A stretch of DNA of 64,000 nt from Allolobophora icterica. Lineage: Eukaryota > Annelida > Clitellata > Crassiclitellata > Lumbricidae. Below are positions 24,301-36,500 of this stretch, one piece after another (position 1 is the first letter of the stretch; the number at the start of each line of letters is the position of its first letter). The stretch covers positions 70,820,390-70,884,389 of the forward strand of contig OY744604.1 in assembly GCA_963556255.1 (NCBI GenBank). Direction: 5' to 3'. The position numbers were made by a program, and so were the translations under genes. The notes beneath the pieces were generated by a model. It saw nothing but the letters and a program-made list of their open reading frames with translations, searched no databases and was not told the origin of the DNA.

Positions 24301-24486
24301 CATTGGATAACATCTGGCGTAGAGTGCGAGAGGTACAGAGATCGAGTCCCATAGGCGGACATGCTTTGTAGGCTGCAATTTGCGCCGTGTATTGCAGGCT
24401 GTCTGTTCTGTTAGTAGTTAAGGTTTATCGCATAACATGTACTTGTACAGCGCAGTGCGTTTGCAGGCGCTTAATTAAAGAACAAA

Positions 24487-24572
<86 letters not shown>

Positions 24573-27500
24573 TGCAACGCAGTTTATTATCTAAAGTAAT
24601 AGGAAAACACTACTTTTAATATAAAGTTCTTGTATTTAGCCAACAGTTAACTTAACAATGGCTACGTTACGCAGCTGACGGAAGACTGTCTCCCATGCAT
24701 GCATCAAACTACGTATTATCAGGCAGTTTGCGGGCCATGTGGCAATGCATTCTAGCTGAAAGAGTTCAAGAAACACGTCGAAAGTGTCTTAAATTGCATC
24801 TCTCTCATATGCACGCAGCGATGTGGAAGCCTAAGTAAAGCGTATATAAATACGTTTTGTAGCGCAACGTCACTTAGAATAAAAACTTAAAGCGCAAAAA
24901 ATAAAATCAGCTACGTGTTTGAAGCTGCGTATATATTGGTGTTAAATTCTCTGCATCACACAGAAATGTCTCTCTAGTAGATAGAAAGATCGGCAGCTGG
25001 CGATTTTGGCGATTTTAACCTAATCCTGGGTTCGAATCCTCTCCTATAGGTTAGAAAACGATCTCTAACCAGTAGCATAGGTTAAAAATCCTCAGCGTGC
25101 ACGAACCTACAGACAGGGGAAAAATAAAATCACCCAATAACTAGGTAAAACGCCAAGCCTGCGTGTACGAACCTATAGACATGGGGTATAATGCCCCACA
25201 AGCCCCTCATAGGGCGACGCCGCATTCGTTGAAACTAACTACGCAGTAAGTACGCAGCGAGACGCTAGAATTGCCTGCGGCAGGATTAAGTCTCTTGCTT
25301 AATTAGTCCCGACCATTACCAACAGTGGCTCATTGTTCTAATGATGAGAAAGATGGACGGGTGGATGTATGGATTATATAATATGCCTTCATGATTCTGT
25401 TGTAATTAAAAACATAGCCACAGCAACAGTTCGGCCTCGTGCAGCCTCGTTCAATCTGCGTTGACGTTAAACAATCGGTCTCTTTATTTCAATAACTCAT
25501 GATCGTGCGTCACAGATTTACTTTTTCAGACCTAATCTGTTCTCTGCAACATCGATGTCATTTACGATAACGCTTTTGCTGAGTAGGTACGCGTAACCAA
25601 TTTCGAAATGGCAAATTCAATTCGTGAAATAGGAAGATTTTCGGATGACGCGATTCATTTAGCAATAGCTGCGGTGTTTGAAAACCAGCCTGATGATAAA
25701 CAGAAATTTGAGGCTCATTTGCGAGCCATTACCGCAATTCTTGAAAAACCACCAAAGCGGAGAAGAACTGAACGGAGTGAAACAAGTTCTTACGACACTA
25801 AGATTTTCAACGAGGCAATCATTCCACAGATTCGAAGAGAGATTGAACAATACGAATCATGGAGATTTAGATTGGACTGGGACGACCGTCCACCACATTC
25901 CAATCCGCCTTTGGATGGTTGAATGGAATGTCTCTCACAACAGTAGCTCGTTGTTCGAATGATGGGAAGGATGGAGGGGTGGATAAACAGAACGTGGACG
26001 GCCGCGTGTACCGCATTCCAATCCGCCTTTGAATGGTTGAATGGAATGCCATATCCGAACAATAAACAGACTCTATGCGCTTATGAGTGTTCGCAACATC
26101 ACACTGTGGACCCCAACCATTTCACTAAAGACCGATTTCCACGTCTTTTCTATTCTAAATATTTCTTGAGTTACCATTAGAATCAGTAATCTTATAAATC
26201 ATCTTATTCTTGTGTGTAGAAAAGACGCCTTTGTCTAGCGAAACGATCGATGACTATAACATCGTTTACCTTTACCTGAATAGAGGGCTTAGCACCGATA
26301 TAGATATTATCGATTCGAATATCGCAAACGACTTTACAACGCGTATTTATGAGCGTTTTAGGATCGATCGGCTCATCGTTTAAATCGTAAAATCCTGTAA
26401 TTATCTTAGGCGGCACATCTGGATCTCGTGATTTTTCATAGCAGTTAAAAGTTTCGGATACAGAGTAGGAGGTATATCGGAAAGGATTTTACCTTTCTCT
26501 TTCTTTCTGTAAAACATATCCATTTGATCGACATCCGCATTCATTTCGTATTTATTAAGCGCGTCTTTCACATCAGATTTTTTAAGATGTTCTTTTACTA
26601 GTTTTAAACACGATTCAAAAATTTCAATCGTCTTCGCTTCGTCTTCGGTTTCACCAACCATTCTATCGTACATGTTTAATGGTAAAGAATACGAGTCTAA
26701 CAGACCCGTTTGTGAAGATCGGTTTTCTTGAATCCCATAAGAATACAGCGGAGGAGTTTTTATAGATATTTTGTCGATTGTCCCATCGTCGTATTTGTAC
26801 TTTAGAAATATGCGTTGAAATTTAGTTTCGGCGGGAGTAGACCTTTTTGTAACGTCTTCGAAAATAACATTATTAATATCAAAGTTCTTCCATGTGATTG
26901 CCATAGTATCTCTTTATTATATGAAAATTATTTTCTTTAAGTCGAAATAACATTTTTGAATAATCGTTTCACAACGTCATCAAGTTATCGTTATCGACCC
27001 AAGAATTGAACGAGTCCGGGTACCCGAGCCATTTAACGAGTGATTTCTTCCCACGCTTCCTGATAATCTTTTCGATCCTAAATATTTCTTGAGTCGTCTT
27101 CTGTAGCTCCTGTTCATAGAATGAGCCTTGTATCTCCTCACCATTAGAATCAGTAATCTTGTAAGTTGGTGGATCTGTGTATTGAACCTGGGATACTATA
27201 GAAACCTCCTCCGTCCATCTAGGGAGATATCCTTTCGAAAAGATATTCTTCTTTTTAGTTATTCTCACCTTATCTCCAATCGAGAATCTAGGCGCAACAG
27301 GCTGTGAGACTTCTCCACCGTATAAATTCATAAATACAGTCTTTTCATTCGCTTTCATACTAGCCTTAACGGGAGTCATTTTGATGGAAGAATGTCTCGT
27401 ATTGTTGTAATTACTGACCATTCCGTCTAAAACGTCGATATATCTTCTCGTCGAATTAGCTGTAAAGTACTTAAACATTTTATCTTTCATCGTCCTGTTC

Positions 27501-30500
27501 CACCTCTCGACTACGCAAGATTTCTCTTCATTCTCAGTAGAGTACAGCTCGAGCAAAGCCTTTACGTCTTTGTTATAAAACTCCTTTCCCTTGTCTACCC
27601 ATAATTTAACAGGTTTTCGTCCGCTCTCGAGTATCTTCACGAAACCGCTTGCTGTAGATTTCCCACTTTTATCATTCAATGGCACGATCCATCCGTACTT
27701 GGAAAACACGTCTATAACGGTTAACAGGTATTTCACACCATCGTTATCCTTAGCGAATGCTTGCATATCTACTAAGTCAGCCGCCCATATCTCGTCTATC
27801 CCACTAACATACACCTTCCTCTTTCTAAAATGCCTTACTACTGGTTTATGTAGTTCATCCGCGAGCTCGTCGGTCCATTTAGGGTCGGGTTGTAATTTTA
27901 GGCTTTTTTAAACCTAACCCGAGACTCGCTTTAGTATATAAAATAGGCTTGACTATACTCCTCTCTATTCGTTCCCGCAAGCTAGGATTAGGAATATTAT
28001 TCAAATCATTAATCATCGTTCTATCAGCGACATTCCTAGAAGCCGTATCAGTGTGCTGGTTGTAAGCTAAATCATGAATATACGCGGCACTATCAACCCT
28101 ATCAACGGGTTTAGACCACTCTTTTGGAGTTCCATCAGGATTCAACCGCAAATCTAGTCTAGTTCCTGGTCCTGTAAACTGATGGCCTGGTAAATGCATC
28201 TCACCTGGGAATTTAGCCCATGGCAACTTAATACCGCTAGTTACCGAATTTAGAGATCCAACTAGATCACCGCCTTGTGCCGCTTTCACGAACTGCGTCT
28301 TTATTTTTCCGCAAACATCGCACGTGCCTCTGAGCATCGACCTCCCATTCTTCGTTATAACGGTCTGTGCATTTCTAGTTTTAGTATGATTTCTACACTT
28401 TACGCAATACATCCTTTTTAAATACAACTAGATATATTTAAAATGGAAGTCGTAAATCTTTCGTGGAACGGTGCGCTATCTAAGAGATTCAATAATCCTC
28501 TTTTACCGAGAAGCATAAGGGGATTAATCGTAGGAAAGTCTGGTTGTGGTAAGACTACATTACTGTTGAACTTACTTATAAGACCTGGGTGGTTAGATTA
28601 CAACAATCTACAAATATTCGGTCGGTCTCTCTTTCAACCAGAGTATAAAATCTTGAAAAAAGCATTTGAAGAAAAGCTACCTAAGAAATTCATAGTCGTG
28701 TTATTCGATAACCAAGACGAGATCATAGAACAAAATCTTTCACCAGCAGTTGTAGTTGAGGAAATGGCTAAACAACTGAATGAGAAATCTGATATATCTT
28801 CCAAGTTCTTTGAATCAGCAGAAGACGTACCAGACCCGAGAGAATTGGATCCGGAGAAGAAGAACCTAATGATATTTGATGATTTGCAGCTAGAAAAGCA
28901 GAATAAATGCGAGGCCTACTACATCCGAGGAAGGCACAGCAATGTTGACAGCATATACCTCGCCCAAAACTATTTTAAATTGCCGCGACAGACGATTAGA
29001 GAGAATGCAAACTTTATCTGTTTGTTTCCGCAAGACCAGAAAAATATTGATCATATATACGGAGATCACGCGAGTACGGACATGTCTAAGGATGAGTTTA
29101 AGAAACTATGTCAAAGAGCCTGGAAGCAACGTCATGGTTTTGTAGTAATAGACCAGACTAGTGATAAAAACAACGGCAAGTATAGATGCGGCTTCGATGA
29201 ATTCTACATTCCGCTATAAATAAATCTTTCGTTAAGTTAAAAATGGAATCGAATCTACAAAAGATTGCGGACAATACCGAAAGGATCGCGCGTAACACGG
29301 AACCAAAGACATCGTTTTACATATTATTAAGCGAGAAGACGTCGAGAATAAGAACGCGGTTCAATCCGCTGATACAGTTCGATAGAGATAAAAGGTACGA
29401 GATGGCTTTAGTTAACTTAGAATCATATTTTTCCTTTCCGAATATCGGAGCGAATAACAACAGCTTTTCGTATTCGCCGAATGGTGGGACTACGTGGGTT
29501 ACTATACGCATCCCCGAAGGCTGTTATGAAATTACCGATATTAACGAATACGTGCAGAGAACCATGAAAGAAACGGAGCATTACGATATGGTTAACGACG
29601 CGTACAATATTAAGATAGACGCAAACAGTAATACGTTGAAAACTGTTTTACATATAGCTGAAAATTACCTCGTTGATTTTGGGGAGTTGAATTCTATCGG
29701 GAAAGTCCTCGGTTTTAATAGCCGACGTTATTCAGCGGGGTACCAAGAATCGGAGAATATAGTAGACATAATGAGTGTTACTAGTCTGAGGGTTACTAGC
29801 GATATCGTTGGAGCGTCTTATAGTAACGGAACTACGGATAATATCATTTATTCCTTCTTCCCGAATGTAGGGCCTGGTTATAAGATTATCGAAACGCCTA
29901 GAAATTTGATATATCTTCCAATCACCCTATCCACTATTTCGTCAATGGAGACGACTCTCGTCGATCAGAATGGTAAACTAATTAATCTGCGAGGTGAGGA
30001 ATTATCGATACGGTTTCATATTAGAGAAGCTTAAAAGTTTTCTAGTTATATATAAAATGAGTCGATACGTGAACGTCAAAGTCAATGTTTCGGAAGGACA
30101 ACGAGATAAATTTAAAAGATCGCTACAAGCGGGAACCGGCGTAAGCATCAAACTAAGTCACAACGATTTAGAGGGAGAGCACGTGTTAGCTCTTACCCAA
30201 GCACAGATCAATAAATTATCCAAAGCGTATCAGGATGGGAAAGGTGTGACTCTAAACATGAGTAAAACCCAATTAATATATAACGCTAAAGTCGAAGGAG
30301 GGTTTATAGGCGCTATATTACCGTTTCTAGCAACTGCGGGTAAATTCCTACTAGGTAGCGTATTACCGAGCTTAGCAACGGGCGCATTAACTGGAATAGG
30401 CGCAGCGGCTGGTTCTAAAGTCATCGACAAAGTAACGGGTGGGGCTATATATCTCAATACTAGAGGTAAAAACTATAAGATAGAGGAACAAGGGCAGGGC

Positions 30501-33500
30501 TTATATGTGAAGCCATATCAAGGATCTGGATTAAACGGTGTGGGAGAAGGCCTGTATCTGAAGAGAGGTAATGCGTTCGTAAATGGGGAAGGACTTATAT
30601 TTGGACCAGATTCACCGTTTAAAAACATTCCGCTTCTCGGATTGTTACTTTAAAAAATATATCGTATATAAAATGTCTCTATTTCCGATTCATAAAATGG
30701 GGTGGACGAAACCTAAATATGTCCCAGAAAAAAGGACTCAACCGAGATCCGTCAGGTGGCAGGCGTGCGAAGGTATGTGGGATGTGAAATATAGACCGCA
30801 AAGACAAATGGGCGGTCTAAGATGGGAGTTTTTTGCTCAAGAAGAGATAACTATTCAACCGCAAGAAAATGTAGTTTTACCGTTAGGCTTGGGTGTCCGA
30901 ATGACGAAAGGCTCGTGTAAAGTTTCACTCCATCCAGAATTTATAGAAGCGGGTTGCCGCCTGCTAAGCGATACCGTTACTGGGTTCGCGGAAGACATTT
31001 TACTAGATATTAAGAATTTTAACGACCTCGGAACGGTCGTCGTAAACGAAGGAGACGCGTTATGTTATGTGAATTACGAACGAAATTGAATTCCATTTTA
31101 AAAAGTCTTCGGCATTATAAAATGGAATCGAACAAAGCAGACTCCTATCGACTTCAGAAAATATCTGAAATTCAACAGGAACTCCTACGAGAACGAGAAA
31201 AGAGAGACGTAATCTGTAAAAAATACCAAAAGAGCGTTAAAGTAGTCGAAGCGCTGGGAGGGTTGTTGACCCTTACATCTTCGGGGCTCGGCGTACTAGG
31301 CGTAACTTTTCTAAGTACCATCGTTGCCGCACCCGCCGCTACCATCGTGGTATCTTTATCCGCCGGAGCCGGAGCGCTATCTCTGGTATCTACCCAAGTC
31401 CGCCGAATATTATCGCTCCGGCAAGAAAAACACGCAAAGATCAGGACTATAGCCGAAGGGAAACTCAATTCGATTAGTGACCTCGTTTCGAAATCCCTGG
31501 ACGATAATAACATCTCGGACTCGGAATATTCCGTTATTCTAAGCGAGTTCGAGAAATTTAATCAGATGAAGGAAGAGGTTAGAAGTAAAACCACTATCAA
31601 CGTAGATGAAGCGACGAAACGTTTTGGTAAAACGGATTGAATACGAAACGAACGTTTATTTACGTTTTTACGTTTTGGTAAAACGGATTGAATACAAAAC
31701 GAACGTTTATTTACGTTTAAATATTATGTTTCCAACTTAAAAATGTCGTTTCTAAAAATTGAGGACCCAGCCAAACGTGACTTTATAGTTGAGAAGTTTC
31801 TCAAGCTGAAGCAAAACATTAGACAAGATTCGTTATCCGAGAAATTAGGAGACGTGTCTCTTCAGCGGGAATTAACGAAAGCGTACAAACCGATAATCGA
31901 CTCGCAGTCTGGAATATCTAAAGAGTTAGGTACGATAAAAGAGAACTCTAAGTTAACGGCTGAAGCGCTTCGTGCTTTGCCAGCATCGATATCGACGTCG
32001 TTGAAAGCGATTCAATTCCCACAGTATCCGTCGATAAAAGCGTTCGAGGACGATCCCGTTTCAGATATTAAAACTTTAGAATTGGGTGATATCGCTACAA
32101 AATATTTAAAAGAATACGCCTCGGACAAGAAGGAGACGGATACGACCTTTGGAATACGCTCAAAAGATGGAGGGTTTTTCATCGGGAACAGCCAAATCTC
32201 GATCGAAGGAGATGACATAACGGTGGGTAATAACACCTACAAGGGGACTCCGGGGTTATGGGAATTAATGACGAGGAAGAAACCGGACGAGACGATATAC
32301 ACTCAAAACGATCTGGATGAGTACGAGGAAATTATTAAATCGACGGGTGCCTTGTTTACGCTGAAAAATCCTAAAAAGCCTAGATCGTCTAGAGGCTCAA
32401 AATATAATAACATCATTAAGCCGATGCGGGCTCCAACAGGTGAGGGGGTTGTTGTTCTCCCACAAGACCCTAATGCGCTAGTGGAAATGTTGGCACTACG
32501 AATGGCTAGCTTTAGAGCGGGAAATACGGGCTTGAGAAACGAGATAGTCGGCATCGGTGACGAGTTGCGTCGACAAAAAGCGATAGATGAGGTATACTAT
32601 AAAAATTTAATGATGCAATTATAAAATGATTATCGTAACGAAGAGAAGATTTACTAAAAGATACGTCGTAGGAGGCGCAGGGATATATGACACGATATCA
32701 GGATTTATCAAAAGAATGTTAACCTCAAACGTCGCAAGACAGGTAGCAGCAACCGCGGTAAGTGCGGGAAAAGAGGCTGCAACGGAGATTGGCAAAAAGG
32801 CTATAGATGCTGGAAAGACCCTCGCTATTCATGCGGGAAAGCGAATGGTTGATAAAGCAGTCACAAAAATTTTGGAACCCACGACGCTTAGTCAAAAGAG
32901 TGAGGAAATGTTACAGAATTTAATAATTCCTCACCCTTCGATGAATATAAATAATTTACTGTCCGGTACTGACGGCGCTATATCGATCCGAGATTTGGCG
33001 CGCGGATCTGGAATGAAGTGGGCTTAAAAAAATATCTTACCGTATTAAAACATGCAATCAGATATTCTAAGATTTACCGAAAATACTCTCATAGATGAGG
33101 GAATTGAGAAATACGAAGTTCACGACTATGAACCGGTGTCTGGAACGAATCTAAACACAGCTGGGGATATTCGTATAAATATCGAGCTTCAAGATTTGTT
33201 CAGCCACCCCTACGAGTCGTACCTGCTTTTCGAGCGTAGACTGACAAAAGCGGATAATACAGCATACGTCAATGCAGACGCTGTGGGTTTAGCTAACAAT
33301 GGACTGATGCATCTCTTCAGCCAGATATCCTATACCCTATCGAGTCAAGAAATAGAAACCGTGTTTAATCCAGGACAAGCGACAACTATGCTGGGCTTGC
33401 TGAAATATCCTAACGACTTCGCTCTCGCGCAAGGACTTAACCAATTATGGACTAAAGACATCGCGGCGACTGCTGCTATTGCCGATAACATAGGATTTGC

Positions 33501-36500
33501 GATAAGACAATCGTATCTCATTCGGAAACCGGATGCAAAGGGCACATTCAGCTTCATAGTGCCTCTAAAGCACATTTTCGGATTCTGCGAGGACTACGAT
33601 AAAGTCGTGTACGGTATGAAGCAGACTCTAACGCTCGTTCGCAAATCGGACGACGACGCTATCTTTAGAGCTCGCGGTGCCGACGATGCGGCTACTTTAG
33701 CGGCGAGGGGTAAAGTCGTCTTTAGTAAAATTTCATGGTTTATGCCTCACGTTACTGCATCTGACATGGAAAGAATGCAGCTGTATCAAACGATCGAAGC
33801 GAAGACAACGGTACCAGTAGCCTATCGAGCCCATTTTTGCGATACTATAACGGTTCCTCAATCTACGACATTTAGCTGGCGACTTAGCGTAAAGACGGCA
33901 TCAGAAAAACCTAGGTACATTATAGTTGGATTTCAAACTAATCGAAGCGGTAATCAACTAGCTAATCCATCAATTTTCGATCATTGCGATATCAAGAACG
34001 TGTACGCGATGTTGAACCAGGACAAATATCCGGCATGCGATTACAACCTATCATTCCCGAATCAACAGTTTTCGAGAGCTTACAGAGATGCCGCGACTTT
34101 TAGCGAAAAGTTCTACGGAATGGACCAATTGATAACTCAGAGCAACATCACTCCAGCCGACTACAAAGACTTATACCCGCTTTTCGTTTTGGATGTAAGT
34201 AAACAATCGGAAAGGCTAAAGTCATCGGTTGTAGACGTCCAGATCAAGGCTACCTTCAATGCTGCGGTCCCAGCTGGAACTGAAGCTTACGCACTCGTCA
34301 TTTCGGATAAATTGCTAAAATTCCAATCAGATGGTCAGAAGATGAACGTAGTATATTAAAGAAACTATTTTTCTAATATAAAAAGAACATGAAACTCTTA
34401 CAACTGAAATCGTTAATGAAGGAACACGGAATAAAGTCGAGGTATATGAACAAACCCGAACTGCTAAGAATACTCGTTGAGAAGGGTATTTTACCGGAAT
34501 CGGAATTGCCTGAACCGACGAAGGAGAAAAGGCAAGCATTACCTAAGCACGAGTATTTAAAAACTATCAGAAATAATCCTATAAGCGTTGAGATACTAGA
34601 CAAAAACACTAACATAGTCTTCACCTTCCAATCGTTGTATAAGGCGAGTATGGCTTTTAAAATCTGTATCCCCACACTGAAGGCTTATAACGGAAAAGTA
34701 TGGAGAGAAAGATACGCAATTACGGTGCACGAGAGTAGCAGTAGTGAGGAGGAGAGTAGTAGTGCGGAGGAGAGCAGCGTCAGTGAGGAGAGCAGCAGTA
34801 GTGAAGAGAGCAGCAGTAGTGAAAAGAGTAGCACCAGTGACGAGAGTACCGCTATTGAGGAGAGTAGCACCAGTGACGAGAGTAGCAGTAGTGACGAGAG
34901 TACCGCTATTGAGGAGAGCAGCGTCAGTGAGGAGAGCAGCAGTAGTGAAGAGAGTAGCACCAGTGACGAGAGTAGTGAGGAGAAGATCTAATTAATTTCG
35001 AGGAGAGTACTGGTTAGTTATAAGAATTTAAATAGATTTGTATAATTTCTATTTAAATTCTACGTATGACCTGAATTCCATTGTTAGGCCAGTCATCCTC
35101 TATCACTAAGGTCGCAAGAATGCCGCTGAAAAGTCTCTAGCTATTATGTTTGTGGCGATGGACGAATAAACTAATATCTCGAGGTAATCGGTACCGGTTA
35201 GAAAAACTATAGTACTACCGGTTGAATTGTTATGCGCAATTCCCGTACCCCCTCCGCCCGCAATTTGCATATGCGACACCCCGTTTTTATACAGGAAGAC
35301 GTTACCAAAAGCGGTATTACTCGCGCTACAAAATTCTATGAACGTCGTAACGAAATAGTATCCGGCTTTACCAGGAGTGAAACGAGTCGGTCCTGTACTG
35401 TTATCACTACTATCGGTATTAAATCTTACTCTATCGAAAGAAACTCTTGTGTGAGTTTTAGCGACTATGGCTTGGTGAGATGTAGTGTAAACGCTAAAGG
35501 CGGGTCCGACTGCAGTCGTATCAACATATTTTTTAGTCGCTGCATCGCCATCACCGCTGGGATCGCGAAGGCCCGTAATGTGGGCGCCATGCATAAAGAT
35601 GGGCTTATGCACGTTTATTTTAGACGGAGGGGTGCCATCCGTCGACTTAACCATCTCTAAGACGGTCTCATCATTTATTCTAAAACTAAATCCGTCCGTC
35701 GATTGCGATGTAATCGGTTGGTTTAATCGACTTTCTATTTTATTCGTTGTATTTCCTAACAATATATTAAAAACTTTATTTCCAACTAAATCCTTACATC
35801 CTATCACCCGCTTAAGGTCCCTACCGATGCTTAAGAATAGGTCACCAGTCATGGTATCACCTGTTTTAGACACTTTCGAAGCAGTTCGTTCATCGACGTA
35901 TGTCTTATCACCGTCGCGATTCGTTATCAAATCTATGGCTTGTCCTCGACTTAGAGCCTCATCCATTCCTGCTTCCGAAGTGTTCGTTGTAGGTAAACTT
36001 TTTATCGCGTGACCGTTCATATTTAAATTTCCCGTGAAGGCGTTCGTTCCATCTAACCTAACAAAAGTATTATTTACCTGAGTCAGCGTAACACCTCCAG
36101 TCACTATTCTTTCAACTGACGCAGCAGCAGTTCGTCCAAATTTATCAACAGGCATGTTTTTGTATACACGATATAATTATTTAACATAATTCGTTTATAA
36201 CTTCTTGAAATTTACAACCATCGTTGCACGTTTTCTTCAACACGTACAGACATAAATGACCGCAAAACACTTGACCGTCTTTTTGTATTCGCTCGCTGTT
36301 GTAAAGCAACGGTCTTTGTAGATAGTTTATTAATTCCGTAGGGGGAGGAAGACCGTAACTATCGAAATATATTTTCTCGTTACCGTTCTTTAAAAAGCCG
36401 ACCCAATGGTTGCCTACCCCATTAGAATCGTCTAGGTTTAATATCCCACACTCGATCCGTCTAGGTTTCTTCGGTAGGGTGTCTCGCAGAAAAACTCCTC

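Noticed and set aside
24387..24599. 70-residue frame with a long leucine run
   Set aside because: Translation of the (ATT)n tail of a SINE.
27880..27912. Classical -1 slippery-site fusion of PLA2 and integrase
   Set aside because: A -1 slip on the A run reaches a stop within two codons; the integrase frame requires +1, so a standard retroviral-type frameshift is not supported.
34685..34995. Ser/Leu-rich and Arg/Val-rich frames over the end of the SAP-like gene
   Set aside because: Shadow frames of the Ser/Glu repeat; the sense frame has the conserved N-terminal domain.
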